A stretch of 36,744 bases of DNA from an uncultured Bacteroidales bacterium (GCA_904501835.1 CAJGBW010000008.1:1-36744); one strand, 5' to 3'; positions 15,234 through 24,750 are shown, counted from the stretch's first letter. Notes: generated from the sequence alone by a model not told the origin. Translations and numbers: made by a program.

Positions 15234-18146
15234 CTACATGTCATACAGATAGAAACGCTCTCCTGACACATAGCTGCATTGTGAACGGATTTGAAGAAGC
15301 AGGCCATCCTGCTCGTGATAAAATTGACTATCCAAGTTGGACTCATAACGAGGAACCACCAGCCCGACATCCCCTTTCAAAGACAACTCCACCCGATATT
15401 CGCTTTCTTCTGGACGCAAATGGTGGTTGTACTCGTTCGTTCCCAAAATGGTATTATCATCCTGGGGAGCAATGGCATACAAGGCATCCATTTTCTCCCA
15501 ATAATTCCCGGGCAAAAGGTAAGCTTGTCCATCGGCAGACATCGCATCGGCCTGATGCTGAAAATCCTCTTGGGACACCCACCAATAACCATTCCACATC
15601 GTTCCATCGGGATAGAGGAACAAACGGGCTGTCACGGTCCCTTTCACACGCAAATCAAAAGTCATAGACGAATCGCTACATTGACAAGATGCCCACATCC
15701 TCCTGTCCTGACACGAAAGCGAAAGAGTCAAATTGTGAATATCATCATAGTGAGAATAACGCAGCCACGAAGGATTGGGAAGGCTATTTTTAGAAATCCA
15801 CTGCACCTTATCCGATGCAAACTGATAGAGATTGACACTTCCGTCCGACGCATTATAAAAAACTTCCACCTTCCCATCGAGCTGATGACTCCCGGGCAAA
15901 GCATAATACAAGGAAGTCTCTATGCCCATATACTTTGTGGCAGTCTTCCCGGCATGGGCGCACAAATGCCTTTCCAAACTTTTCTGTCCGAGATACAAGG
16001 GAAGTACGAGGGTCGAATCACTGACATATTGGTAAACACGGCCACTGCGACGTAAATAATTCTTATCCAAAGCCAAAAACTCTCTATCTACCACCTTAAA
16101 ACATTGATTTTCATACATCAACGCATTGATTTCCTTGGGAACAAGTCCATCATGGGAGGGTTGGGCCGTTTGCGTTTCATGGGAGGGAGCAGCCATAACC
16201 AATCCTACATTGACCGGAAGCAAAGAGGGATTATGCAAGGCCATGACCCAATCATCCCCTTCCTGGGAAAGATAGCCATCCAAGGGAGCAATTTTAGGAA
16301 AATAGCGCCCCACGCTGGAACGCGAAGCCACATCTGCCTGGGACAAGCGCTGCACATAATCATTGGGCACCCCACTTTCAAAAAACAGAAGATAGAGAGG
16401 ACGCAACTCGGTTTTGAAGTAATGACAGAGAGGAGCGACGGAGTTTGAAGAAGAATCCGCCTCGGCGACATGGGGTGTAGAAGTCATTTGGGCCTGCACA
16501 TAAAATTCATTCTCTTTCCCCAGACTTTCTGTCAGAAAACGATTGAGAGAATCATCCGTTCCGTCATGGAGAATCTGCAAAGACAAAGCCCCAGCCAAAC
16601 AGTCCGAAGCAGGAGGGATTATCGAACAGGAAAATGCTGAAGGACAAGATTTTAGACTTTCTGAAGACAAGGTATATTGGAAATCATATACAGAGGGATC
16701 AAAGCCATAAGCCTCTGTCAGAGAGCGGCCTTGTTCATCCCAGAATCCGACACGAAAGACAGAAGGAGCAACAGCATTGATCAGACATTCGGAGGGTCCT
16801 TCCAATTTCATCTGTGGCAAACACACGCTCACATTCTGCGCCAAAACCGACATGGAACGCCCATTCATAAACAAGTGGATTTCAGCATTCTCCACACAGT
16901 CCATACAATGGCCCTCCACATACCAGGTCCCCGTCCCGTCGGTTTGGAAATAACGGAGCGGCGAAAAACGAATGGGCGCAGATACAGAAGCACAGGGAGA
17001 AGCAGACTGCATAGAAGCAGAGGAGGGTACGGAAGTAGGAGATACACAGAGAATGGAACACTTTTCTATATGTTCTTCCATCAAGGCTTGCAATGAACCC
17101 ACGGGGCGAATGGCATATTTGAAGATTTCCCCCTTACAGAGTTCATCGGTGGCATGCATCCCCTCTTCCACCCACGCCAACATAGCGCCCGGTTCAAAAC
17201 TTGCCGAACTTTCAATCTTCCAGCCTACCTCACTCAACAGACGTTCTGACAGGCAAAGTGTCAGGTCTAACGTGCTGTTGCGAGGAATTGAAAAATCATC
17301 CGCAGCATTCTGCCCTAAATATATACGTAAAGAAGAAGTTCCCACAATGCCTGAATCCTGCTCAAAAGCGCCCTCCACTTGCAAATAGGTACAAAGAGAA
17401 GCCCGCTCTCCGAGATTCTCCGGCACCCTGGAAAAAGGTCCGGCATGAGGTGGCAGCAAAGCGCCTTGCACATTTTCAGGCACATAAAACACCATTTCTC
17501 CTCCTTGATTCAATAAAAGCAAATCCTCCTCTGAAGCTCCATCTCCCTCGCAGACCCTATCGGCTGCACGTGAAGATGAAAAAGGATAGACGTAGGATGA
17601 CACTTGACACAAACGCGCATGTTGCACAGTCCATTGTGACAACAATCCTTTATCTACTTTGAGATGCAAGCGAGCAAAAAGACGCTCAAAGCGAAGGTAG
17701 AGCGTCGAGGATTTTTGTTGCACAGAAAAATCGGTGCAAGACCAGGCCATGGGCAAACCATCCTGAAAATCACCCGCCGGCAAAGCATAAGAGAAAAGTT
17801 CCTTTTCATCGTGGGGAGGCACAAAGTCCGGGAAATTTGCCACCGCATATAATTGGTAGGAACGTGCCGCCACCAAAGATAGCTGAACACTTTGGGAAGA
17901 GGAAGAATGTACCACAGTTTCTAAACGACCTTGATAATAGGCCATCAAGAAGTAAGACTCGATTTTATCGTCCTGGTATGGGACACTGCTACGGGTGTGT
18001 ATCGAAGAACTGGCAGGACAAACCCTGAGATTGACAGTGAGAGTATCTCCCTGAGAAAGATGCACATCACTTTCCGAGAGACGCACACAGGAGCTCGTAA
18101 ACAAGACAAACAGGCAAAACAAAAAAGGGGCAACAGAACGCATCAT
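15234..18146 (-). CDS. DUF4906-type fimbrillin-related lipoprotein
   Basis: Large predicted lipoprotein of 970 residues. The frame opens at 18206, but the first 20 codons overlap the promoter and do not fit a signal peptide; from the ATG at 18144-18146 the product starts MMRSVAPFLF and has a hydrophobic stretch ending FTSSC with the lipidated cysteine at 20. The next 310 residues match the DUF4906 pattern common in Bacteroidales: an N-terminal beta domain, the FYVPENVQG motif, CTYLQVEG, and LRIYLGQNAADDFSIPRN before a beta strand. These proteins are relatives of the minor fimbrial subunits (FimB/Mfa2 type), presumably attached to the outer membrane. The rest (about 340-970) is Ser-rich and beta-like, with no domain I recognise. 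It has its own promoter, is monocistronic and faces rpmE2. Confidence 0.75.
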   Translation of the reverse strand: MMRSVAPFLFCLFVLFTSSCVRLSESDVHLSQGDTLTVNLRVCPASSSIHTRSSVPYQDDKIESYFLMAYYQGRLETVVHSSSSQSVQLSLVAARSYQLYAVANFPDFVPPHDEKELFSYALPAGDFQDGLPMAWSCTDFSVQQKSSTLYLRFERLFARLHLKVDKGLLSQWTVQHARLCQVSSYVYPFSSSRAADRVCEGDGASEEDLLLLNQGGEMVFYVPENVQGALLPPHAGPFSRVPENLGERASLCTYLQVEGAFEQDSGIVGTSSLRIYLGQNAADDFSIPRNSTLDLTLCLSERLLSEVGWKIESSASFEPGAMLAWVEEGMHATDELCKGEIFKYAIRPVGSLQALMEEHIEKCSILCVSPTSVPSSASMQSASPCASVSAPIRFSPLRYFQTDGTGTWYVEGHCMDCVENAEIHLFMNGRSMSVLAQNVSVCLPQMKLEGPSECLINAVAPSVFRVGFWDEQGRSLTEAYGFDPSVYDFQYTLSSESLKSCPSAFSCSIIPPASDCLAGALSLQILHDGTDDSLNRFLTESLGKENEFYVQAQMTSTPHVAEADSSSNSVAPLCHYFKTELRPLYLLFFESGVPNDYVQRLSQADVASRSSVGRYFPKIAPLDGYLSQEGDDWVMALHNPSLLPVNVGLVMAAPSHETQTAQPSHDGLVPKEINALMYENQCFKVVDREFLALDKNYLRRSGRVYQYVSDSTLVLPLYLGQKSLERHLCAHAGKTATKYMGIETSLYYALPGSHQLDGKVEVFYNASDGSVNLYQFASDKVQWISKNSLPNPSWLRYSHYDDIHNLTLSLSCQDRRMWASCQCSDSSMTFDLRVKGTVTARLFLYPDGTMWNGYWWVSQEDFQHQADAMSADGQAYLLPGNYWEKMDALYAIAPQDDNTILGTNEYNHHLRPEESEYRVELSLKGDVGLVVPRYESNLDSQFYHEQDGLLLQIRSQCSYVSGERFYLYDM

Positions 18147-18166
18147 GACATCAAATTTTATGACGC

Positions 18167-18199
18167 CAAAAGTAACGAGCCCCTCATTAAAAAAGCAAA
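18167..18199 (-). promoter_or_regulatory. Promoter of the DUF4906-type lipoprotein gene (TTTG, 21-bp spacer, TACTTTTG)
   Basis: On the minus strand TTTG (18199-18196) is followed after 21 bases by TACTTTTG (18174-18167), matching TAnnTTTG, 21 bases upstream of the chosen ATG. The TTTG element overlaps the end of the lysA terminator stem. Confidence 0.7.
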
Positions 18200-18234
18200 A
18201 AGTCAAAAAAAGTTTTTCCTTTTTTTGACTTTTT
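18197..18234 (-). terminator. Rho-independent terminator after lysA
   Basis: A perfect 15-bp inverted repeat (18197-18211 with 18220-18234) with an 8-base loop GTTTTTCC as read on the plus strand, beginning 5 bases beyond the lysA stop codon. On the minus strand the stem ends in a T-run, with another T-run close behind. The stem is AT-rich with one central GAC/GTC core, so it is long but not very GC-strong. Confidence 0.82.
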
Positions 18235-18239
18235 ATCGA

Positions 18240-19394
18240 TTATTTGTGATAATAGGAACTTGGCAGGGCGTGAAGGTTATATTGTGACGCCATCGCTTCC
18301 CCATACGCGCCGGCACTTCGTATCGCGATGAAGTCGCCCCTGTGGCATTTGTCCATTGAATAAGATTTGGCGAACACATCGGAACTTTCACAAACAGGTC
18401 CCACCACATCATATACCTCCTCCGGCTCATGGGACGAAAGGTTTTCTACACGGTGGTATGCTTTATACAAGGCCGGACGTATGAGTTCTGTCATACTTCC
18501 GTCTATAATGGCAAACTGGCGATAACTTCCTTCTTTCACATAGAGAACACGACAAATCAAGGACCCACAAGGAGCCACGATGCTACGTCCCAACTCAAAA
18601 TGGACCGGAGTGCCGTTTTTCACCATCAAATGCTTTCTAAACGTAGCGAAATAGGAAGCAAAGTCTGCCATATCCAAATGATTGGGATGGTGATAATCAA
18701 TACCCAAACCACCGCCGACATTGATATCGCCGACAGGCAGGGAATGACGTTCCAGACGGGCTGTAATTTCATTGATACGATTGCACAGGGCGGCAAAATC
18801 GGACATATCTAGGATTTGAGAGCCGATATGGAAATGCAAACCTTTGTAAGCCACATGATTGAGCGTCAGACAATGGCGAATGATATCCTCTAGCACATCG
18901 TGATTGATTCCGAATTTATTTTCCGCCAATCCCGTCGTGATATTGGCGTGAGTATGGGCCCCAATATCCGGATTGACGCGCAAACTGACAGGCGCCACCT
19001 TTCCCATGGATGCCGCAATTTCGTCAATCACATTCAATTCCGCCAAAGACTCCACATTGAAACGACCTATACCGACTCCCAGGGCATAACGGATTTCTTC
19101 ATCACTTTTTCCCACACCGGCAAAAAAGATATCCGACGGAGCGAAACCGGCTTTCACGGCGGCTTCCACCTCACCCCCGCTGACACAATCGGCTCCCATT
19201 CCACTGGCAGCAATCATTTCCAGCAATCGAGGATTAAAATTGGCCTTAACGGCATAATGCATGTGGTAATCAGGGTGTTGCGAAAGTTGGCGGCGCACCT
19301 CGTCCAGGGTACGGGAAAGCAAACCCAAATCATAATAATAGAAAGGGGTTCGCAAATCCTTGAAATTTTCAATAGGGAAATTACCTTTGAGCAT
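18240..19394 (-). CDS. lysA: Diaminopimelate decarboxylase
   Basis: PLP enzyme of the alanine-racemase fold that decarboxylates meso-diaminopimelate to L-lysine, the last step of lysine synthesis. The PLP lysine is K50 in HYAVKAN, the phosphate-binding glycine loop is NVGGGLGID, the GRSIVAP motif follows, and the active cysteine of the partner subunit is C335 in GPVCESSD. The 384 residues are slightly short for the family but cover both domains. The ornithine or carboxynorspermidine decarboxylase relatives are the alternative, but the pairing with lysC (6-base gap) argues for LysA. It is the last gene of the 18.5-kb amino-acid unit and is followed directly by a terminator. Confidence 0.94.
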   Translation of the reverse strand: MLKGNFPIENFKDLRTPFYYYDLGLLSRTLDEVRRQLSQHPDYHMHYAVKANFNPRLLEMIAASGMGADCVSGGEVEAAVKAGFAPSDIFFAGVGKSDEEIRYALGVGIGRFNVESLAELNVIDEIAASMGKVAPVSLRVNPDIGAHTHANITTGLAENKFGINHDVLEDIIRHCLTLNHVAYKGLHFHIGSQILDMSDFAALCNRINEITARLERHSLPVGDINVGGGLGIDYHHPNHLDMADFASYFATFRKHLMVKNGTPVHFELGRSIVAPCGSLICRVLYVKEGSYRQFAIIDGSMTELIRPALYKAYHRVENLSSHEPEEVYDVVGPVCESSDVFAKSYSMDKCHRGDFIAIRSAGAYGEAMASQYNLHALPSSYYHK

Positions 19395-19400
19395 GGGGTA

Positions 19401-20714
19401 TTAATTGAAAAGTTTGGCACTGAGAGACTTCAAAGCACGCACTTTGTCGTCGTTTTTAATCAGGAATGAAATATTGTAACTGCTTCCGCCAAAAGAAATC
19501 ATTCGCACGGGAATATCGCGCATAGCATCCATGGCACGCGCTTCGAAACCCACATTTTCCCAATCCATATCTCCGACCACGCTGACAATACACATATCCT
19601 TATCTACGGATACGGTACCATAACTTTTCAAGTCGTTCAAAATGCCCGGAAGATGACGGGTATCATCGATAGACATCGTCACACCCACCTCGGAGGTACA
19701 AATCATATCGATAGAGGTCTGATAACTCTCAAAAATCTCAAACACCTTGCGCAAGAAACCATAAGCCAACAACATGCGGGAAGATTTGATGGTAATGGCC
19801 GTAATGTTTTCTTTGGCGGCCACCGCCTTAATTTGTCCGGGATCTTCACGATTGTCAATGGTGGTACCGGGAGCATCGGGCTGCATCGTATTAAGCAATT
19901 TTACCGGGATATTGGCAAATTTTGCCGGTTGAATACAGGTAGGATGCAGAATTTTAGCACCGAAATAACCCAACTCTGCCGCCTCTTCAAAATGCAAGTG
20001 ACGTACAGGAGAGGTATTATCCACGATACGAGGGTCATTGTTGTGCATACCGTCGATATCGGTCCAAATCTGAATTTCATCGGCACCGATGGCTGCACCA
20101 ATCAAAGAAGCCGTATAATCCGAGCCACCGCGCTGCAAATTATCTACTTCATCCTGACAATTACGACAGATAAAGCCTTGTGTGATATACAAATCGGCAC
20201 CCGCGTGTTTCTCCAACAAAGCATTTACTTTTTCTTTGATATAATTCTGGTCGGGCTCACCGTATTCATCGATTTTCATAAAATCCAACGCGGGAAGAAG
20301 CACCACATTCACCCCTTTCTCTTGAAGATAGAAAGTCACCATGTGGGTGGACATCAACTCGCCCTGCGCCAAAATAATCTTCTCTTCTACGCTGGTAAAC
20401 AACTGTTTAGCAAAAGAAGCCATGTATTTGAACGTGGAGGTAAGGAAGTCCAAGGCCTTTTTCTTGGCCTCCTCGGTGCTGTAAAGTTCCTCGACGTGTT
20501 GTCTGTATTTCTTTTCAAGACGTCCAATCACATCCAAAGCACTATCAGGATTTTTGCTATAGAGATAACCGCATATTTCCACCAAGGTATTGGTAGTTCC
20601 GGACATCGCCGACAAAACAACAAGATTGGGTTGGGGACCGCAAATCAATTCGGTCACATTTTTCATTCTCTGGGCGGAACCGACGGAGGTGCCACCAAAT
20701 TTCATAACCTTCAT
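19401..20714 (-). CDS. lysC: Aspartate kinase (monofunctional, with C-terminal ACT domains)
   Basis: Phosphorylates L-aspartate, the first step towards lysine, methionine, threonine and isoleucine. The kinase motif KFGGTSVG is at 5-12, the aspartate/ATP region LQRGGSDYTASLIGA lies in the middle, and tandem ACT domains fill about 300-437, including VGVTMSIDD. No homoserine dehydrogenase part follows, so this is the single-function form, 437 residues long. The ACT region suggests feedback control by an amino acid, most likely lysine given lysA immediately downstream. Its ATG overlaps the TGA of metX by four bases (ATGA), which suggests translational coupling of the common aspartate step to the methionine branch. 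Confidence 0.95.
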   Translation of the reverse strand: MKVMKFGGTSVGSAQRMKNVTELICGPQPNLVVLSAMSGTTNTLVEICGYLYSKNPDSALDVIGRLEKKYRQHVEELYSTEEAKKKALDFLTSTFKYMASFAKQLFTSVEEKIILAQGELMSTHMVTFYLQEKGVNVVLLPALDFMKIDEYGEPDQNYIKEKVNALLEKHAGADLYITQGFICRNCQDEVDNLQRGGSDYTASLIGAAIGADEIQIWTDIDGMHNNDPRIVDNTSPVRHLHFEEAAELGYFGAKILHPTCIQPAKFANIPVKLLNTMQPDAPGTTIDNREDPGQIKAVAAKENITAITIKSSRMLLAYGFLRKVFEIFESYQTSIDMICTSEVGVTMSIDDTRHLPGILNDLKSYGTVSVDKDMCIVSVVGDMDWENVGFEARAMDAMRDIPVRMISFGGSSYNISFLIKNDDKVRALKSLSAKLFN

Positions 20715-21733
20715 AATGTATTGAGTTTAGAAGATAATATTTCTGTTAATTGTTCTCCTTCAATCAAAAAGCCGTCGTGGCCATAAATTGAAGTCAATTC
20801 ATGATAGGAAGCATGTTTGAGCAGACGCGCGGTCTCCTTGGCCTGCTTGGGCGGGAAAAGAATATCGGTATCGATACTGATGACCATACAATGGGCCTTG
20901 ATGCGTTTGAGTGCATTCGCCACTCCCCCGCGACCACGTCCAATATTCTGGCTGTCAAAGCAATAGGAGAGATACCAATAAGAATAAGCATCAAAACGAT
21001 TGATGAGTTTGTACCCCTGGTGCTGCTGATAGGTGCAAGCTCGGTTGGAGAACATCACATCCTCATCGGTCTCCTGCTGACGCAGATTATAACAATCGTA
21101 ATTTCTGTAGGAAATCAAAGCAATGGAACGGGCACAACTCAATCCGGCAGCACCTCCCTTCAAGGATTTCGCCTCACGGAAAGTCGGATCGGCCTCCAAA
21201 GCCATACGTTGCGACTCGTTGAATGCCACCAAATACGGCATCGCGCGGGTGGCGGTAGCAAGGAAGATGGCATTCTTCACCACTTCCGGCTCCATAATCA
21301 CCCATTCAAGGGTCTGGAATCCACCCAAAGAAGGGCCAATCATCAAATCGATGCTTTCAATCCCCAAGTGCTTACGAATCAAGATATTGGCTCTCACCAA
21401 ATCACGCACGGTCGTCTTGGGAAAATCGAAATAGAAAGGCTGACCGGTCTTGGGATTGATCGACGCCGGGCAACTGGAACCATAAGGCGAACAAAGTATA
21501 TTCACACATACGATATAGAATTTGTCCGGATCAAACAACTTTCCTTTTCCCACCATTACCGGCCACCACTCTTCCGGGTCGGAATTACCTGTCAAGGCAT
21601 GGCATACCCAGATAACCTTTTCACCGGGCGTATAAGGACGGGGGGAGGTATGATAAACCAAATCCAGCGAATCCAAAGAGCCACCGGCCTCAAAATCAAA
21701 TTTCTGATCTATTTTGATATAATGTCGCTGCAT
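20711..21733 (-). CDS. metX: Homoserine O-acetyltransferase (MetX family)
   Basis: Alpha/beta hydrolase-fold acyltransferase that activates homoserine for methionine synthesis. The likely triad is S135 in the elbow GPSLGG, D290 in TDILFP and H319 in YGHDGF, the family pattern. The oxyanion segment CHALTGN is at 44-50 and the product-channel motif SPYGSSCPAS at 82-91. The acyl donor (acetyl-CoA or succinyl-CoA) cannot be proved from sequence, but metY directly upstream, two bases away, uses O-acetylhomoserine and supports acetyl. The length of 340 is a little below the usual 360-380. The elbow reads P where many members have G (GGSMGG), a small difference. Confidence 0.95.
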   Translation of the reverse strand: MQRHYIKIDQKFDFEAGGSLDSLDLVYHTSPRPYTPGEKVIWVCHALTGNSDPEEWWPVMVGKGKLFDPDKFYIVCVNILCSPYGSSCPASINPKTGQPFYFDFPKTTVRDLVRANILIRKHLGIESIDLMIGPSLGGFQTLEWVIMEPEVVKNAIFLATATRAMPYLVAFNESQRMALEADPTFREAKSLKGGAAGLSCARSIALISYRNYDCYNLRQQETDEDVMFSNRACTYQQHQGYKLINRFDAYSYWYLSYCFDSQNIGRGRGGVANALKRIKAHCMVISIDTDILFPPKQAKETARLLKHASYHELTSIYGHDGFLIEGEQLTEILSSKLNTL

Positions 21734-21735
21734 AA

Positions 21736-23022
21736 TTATTTTTTTGCTGCATCAATAGCTTGCTGAATATCATCCAAAATATCGTCGGCGTATTCCAAAC
21801 CGATACTCAAGCGAATCAAATCGGGGTCCACACCGGCAGCACGAAGCTGCTCATCACTTAACTGACGATGGGTATGGGAAGCCGGATGGAGCACACAGGT
21901 ATGACAGTCAGCAACATGGGTTTCAATGGTAATCAAGCGCAGACTGTCCATGAATTTAATCGCAAAATCACGACCGCCCTTCAAGGCAAAAGCCATCACG
22001 CCGCAAGAACCCTTCGGCATATATTTCTGTGCTGCCTCATGCTGAGAATCGCTCTCCAAACCAGGATAAGACACCCATTTCACATCGGGATGTGCCTGAA
22101 GGAAACGAGCCACTTTCAACGCACTTTCGCAATGACGCGCCATACGCAAATGCAGGGTCTGCAAGCCCAAATGCAGATAAAAGGCATTTTGAGGAGATTG
22201 CACACCACCCAAATCACGCATCAGTTGGGTATTGATTTTGGTAATATAGGCAGCCTTACCGAAACGATCTGTATAAATCAAACCGTGATAAGACTCATCG
22301 GGAGTACACAGACCGGGATAGCGCTCTGCATAGTGATTCCAAGGGAAATTACCACTATCCACAATGGCTCCACCAATGGCCACACCATGTCCGTCCATAT
22401 ATTTGGTGGTAGAGTGGGTGACGATATCTGCTCCCCATTCGATAGGACGGCAGTTCACAGGCGTAGGGAAGGTATTATCCACAATCAAAGGAACTCCATG
22501 AGCATGGGCCACACGGGCAAATTTCTCAATATCCAATACATCGACCGTCGGATTGGTTACCGTCTCACCGAAAAGCAACTTGGTATTGGGTCGGAAAGCA
22601 GCCGCGATTTCTTCCTCGCTGGCATTCTGATCCACGAAAGTTACCTCGATACCCATTTTCGGGAAGGTGGTATTGAAGAGATTGAAGGTACCGCCATACA
22701 GACCGATGGCACTGACCATGTGATCTCCTGCCTCGCAGATATTCAGACAAGCCAAAAAGTTGGCATTCTGTCCGCAGGAAAGCAAGAGGGCACCCACACC
22801 GCCTTCCAAAATAGCGATTTGCTCTGCCACTCTATCCACGGTCGGATTGGCCAGACGACTGTAAAAATAGCCGGACTCTTCCAAATCAAACAAACTACCC
22901 ATCTGGGCGCTGGTCTCGTATTTGAAAGTCGTACTTTGCGTAATAGGGGGCTGCATGGGCTCACCCTTACCCGGATCATAGCCGGCCTGAACGCACAAGG
23001 TCTCAATATTCATCTTTTTCAT
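21736..23022 (-). CDS. metY: O-acetylhomoserine aminocarboxypropyltransferase (sulfhydrylase)
   Basis: PLP enzyme of the Cys/Met metabolism family that makes homocysteine from O-acetylhomoserine and sulfide, in the cytoplasm. It shows the early motif ETLCVQAGYDP, the substrate-site YSRLANPTVD (54-63) and the PLP lysine K207 in THSTTKYMDGHG. At 428 residues it has the MetY size rather than the about 390 of cystathionine gamma-synthase. The frame reaches back to 23034, but the ATG at 23020-23022 (MKKMNIETL) shares its last base with the TAA of the ACT gene and is the better start. With metX it forms a direct-sulfhydrylation route to homocysteine that avoids cystathionine. Confidence 0.94.
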   Translation of the reverse strand: MKKMNIETLCVQAGYDPGKGEPMQPPITQSTTFKYETSAQMGSLFDLEESGYFYSRLANPTVDRVAEQIAILEGGVGALLLSCGQNANFLACLNICEAGDHMVSAIGLYGGTFNLFNTTFPKMGIEVTFVDQNASEEEIAAAFRPNTKLLFGETVTNPTVDVLDIEKFARVAHAHGVPLIVDNTFPTPVNCRPIEWGADIVTHSTTKYMDGHGVAIGGAIVDSGNFPWNHYAERYPGLCTPDESYHGLIYTDRFGKAAYITKINTQLMRDLGGVQSPQNAFYLHLGLQTLHLRMARHCESALKVARFLQAHPDVKWVSYPGLESDSQHEAAQKYMPKGSCGVMAFALKGGRDFAIKFMDSLRLITIETHVADCHTCVLHPASHTHRQLSDEQLRAAGVDPDLIRLSIGLEYADDILDDIQQAIDAAKK

Positions 23023-23432
23023 TATTCGTTCCAATTAAAACAACACAATCCGCTGGCTTGTAAGATATTACGAGCCTTATCCGCATCGTCGGTACGGAAA
23101 ATCATAATAGGTCTGTTCTCATACAGGAAAGTATAGAGATAGGCCAGACTCAAACCTTCTTTGGCAAACAAGGCCACCATATCGGCGGCAGCTCCGGGAG
23201 TATTATCCAACTCCACGGCACAAACCGGAGAAACGGCCGCAGCAACTCCTTTTACCACCAATGCCTGCAAAGCATCTTCCGGTCTGTCGCAAATCAAACG
23301 ACAAATACCATAATCCGCTGTATCGGCAACACTGATGGCATATAACTGAATCTGCGCCTCTTTCAAAATCCCCAACACCTCATTGAGCGTGCCGGTGCGA
23401 TTTTCTATAAAAACGGAAACTTGCTGTATCAT
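23022..23432 (-). CDS. Tandem ACT-domain protein
   Basis: Small protein of 136 residues made of two ACT-like units (about 1-68 and 69-136). The first begins QVSVFIENRTGTLNEVLGIL, a typical ACT start with the ligand-loop glycine; the second contains PGAAADMVALFAKEGLSLAYLYTF. It has no catalytic domain, so it probably binds an amino acid and regulates a partner. Its ATG overlaps the paaK stop by four bases and its TAA touches the metY ATG. Such proteins are commonly encoded next to phenylacetate-CoA ligase, so PaaK or the aromatic branch is the likeliest target; methionine enzymes are a second possibility. The ligand is unknown. Confidence 0.88.
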   Translation of the reverse strand: MIQQVSVFIENRTGTLNEVLGILKEAQIQLYAISVADTADYGICRLICDRPEDALQALVVKGVAAAVSPVCAVELDNTPGAAADMVALFAKEGLSLAYLYTFLYENRPIMIFRTDDADKARNILQASGLCCFNWNE

Positions 23433-24742
23433 TTTATGTTTCTATTATCGATGACTACTTTTGCCTTGCCCTCAAAACGTTCAAGCGAATTGGGCATTTT
23501 AATCTGTACGACAGGAGAGATACTCAACACGTTCTTCATACGCTCCGCTACTTTCTTTTCCAAGGCGGTGATAGGAGAAAGGGTATCAAAGCCAACTTGT
23601 GAAAGGTAATCCTGACGCACCTCAACCTGTACGGTCAACTTATCCAAATTGTTCACCCTGTCCACAACCAGACGATAGTAAGGGGCACATTCGGGAATTT
23701 CAAGCAATACACTTTCCACCTGTGAAGGGAAGACATTGATACCTCGTATAATCAACATATCGTCGCTGCGTCCTTTGATGGCACTCATGCGCACCAAGGT
23801 TCTACCACAGGCACACTCGCCTTCCATCAAGGAACAAAGGTCGCGGGTACGATAACGCAAAACCGGCATACCCTCTTTGGTCAAGGTCGTGAAGACCAAC
23901 TCGCCATCCTGACCACAAGGCAGGGGTTCAAGCGTGACGGGGTCGATAACCTCCGGATAAAAATGGTCTTCATTGATGTGAGAACCGTTCTGACATTCAC
24001 ATTCGAAACTAACGGAAGGACCGACAATCTCGCTTAATCCATAGATATTGTAAGCCTTCAAGCCTAATTTATTTTGAATTTCCTTACGCATCTCCTCGGT
24101 CCAGGGCTCTGCACCAAAGGCACCGATGCGCAAATTCAAATCTTCTTTCGTAATGCCCATTTCATCCAAAACTTCCGCCAAATGCAAGGCATAAGAAGGG
24201 GTACAGGCAATACCGGACACACCCAAATCTTTCAACAATTTGGCATGCTTGCGTGTACCACCGGTAGAAGCCGGAAGTGCCGTCGCGCCCAGATTTTCCA
24301 CGCCATAGTGCGCGCCCAAGCCTCCGGTAAACAAGCCATAGCCATAAGAAATGGAGAAAACGTCACCTTTTGTCACGCCATAGGCCGTCAGACAGCGGGA
24401 CATACACTCACTCCACACATCAATATCCTTGCGGGTATAGCCCACGATGGTGGGATTACCCGTGGTTCCTGTGGAGGCGTGAATACGAATGATTTCACTT
24501 TGAGGAGCCGCCTGCAAACCCAAGGGATAATTGTCCCGCAAATCTTGCTTGGTGGTAAAAGGCAGTTTTACAATATCGTCAATTGTTTGTATATCAGCGG
24601 GTTCTATATCCATCTCCTGCATTTTCTTTCGATAGAAAGGCACATTGTGATAGACATAGGACACGATTTTATGCAATCTCTTTCCCTGCAACAATCTCTT
24701 CTGCTCCAGAGACATACACTCTTTTGAAGGATTCCAAATCAT
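23429..24742 (-). CDS. paaK: Phenylacetate-CoA ligase (aryl-acetate ligase)
   Basis: Adenylate-forming enzyme converting phenylacetate or a related arylacetate to its CoA thioester with ATP, or running backwards to gain ATP. The ATP loop is HASTGTTGNPTIVGYT (88-103), the middle motif YGLSEIVGP is near 235, RYRTRDL near 303, and the C-terminal domain has the lysine motif FEGKAKVV. A four-cysteine group (CECQ..., ...ECACG) may bind zinc. At 437 residues it has the normal length. There are no other phenylacetate-degradation (paa) genes around; instead it sits with an aminotransferase, iorAB and an ACT protein, which fits exchange between arylacetates and aromatic amino acids rather than ring cleavage. 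Confidence 0.93.
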   Translation of the reverse strand: MIWNPSKECMSLEQKRLLQGKRLHKIVSYVYHNVPFYRKKMQEMDIEPADIQTIDDIVKLPFTTKQDLRDNYPLGLQAAPQSEIIRIHASTGTTGNPTIVGYTRKDIDVWSECMSRCLTAYGVTKGDVFSISYGYGLFTGGLGAHYGVENLGATALPASTGGTRKHAKLLKDLGVSGIACTPSYALHLAEVLDEMGITKEDLNLRIGAFGAEPWTEEMRKEIQNKLGLKAYNIYGLSEIVGPSVSFECECQNGSHINEDHFYPEVIDPVTLEPLPCGQDGELVFTTLTKEGMPVLRYRTRDLCSLMEGECACGRTLVRMSAIKGRSDDMLIIRGINVFPSQVESVLLEIPECAPYYRLVVDRVNNLDKLTVQVEVRQDYLSQVGFDTLSPITALEKKVAERMKNVLSISPVVQIKMPNSLERFEGKAKVVIDNRNIK

Positions 24743-24750
24743 TCCCTTAA

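Noticed and set aside
18147..18206. Upstream start for the DUF4906-type lipoprotein
   Set aside because: These codons cover the promoter and would bury the signal peptide 20 residues inside the protein.
19653..20786. Plus-strand open frame of 377 codons opposite lysC
   Set aside because: Antisense shadow of aspartate kinase; no recognisable motif.
21868..23136. Plus-strand open frame of 422 codons opposite metY
   Set aside because: It mirrors the well-supported metY coding strand and resembles no protein; low-complexity composition is typical of antisense shadows.
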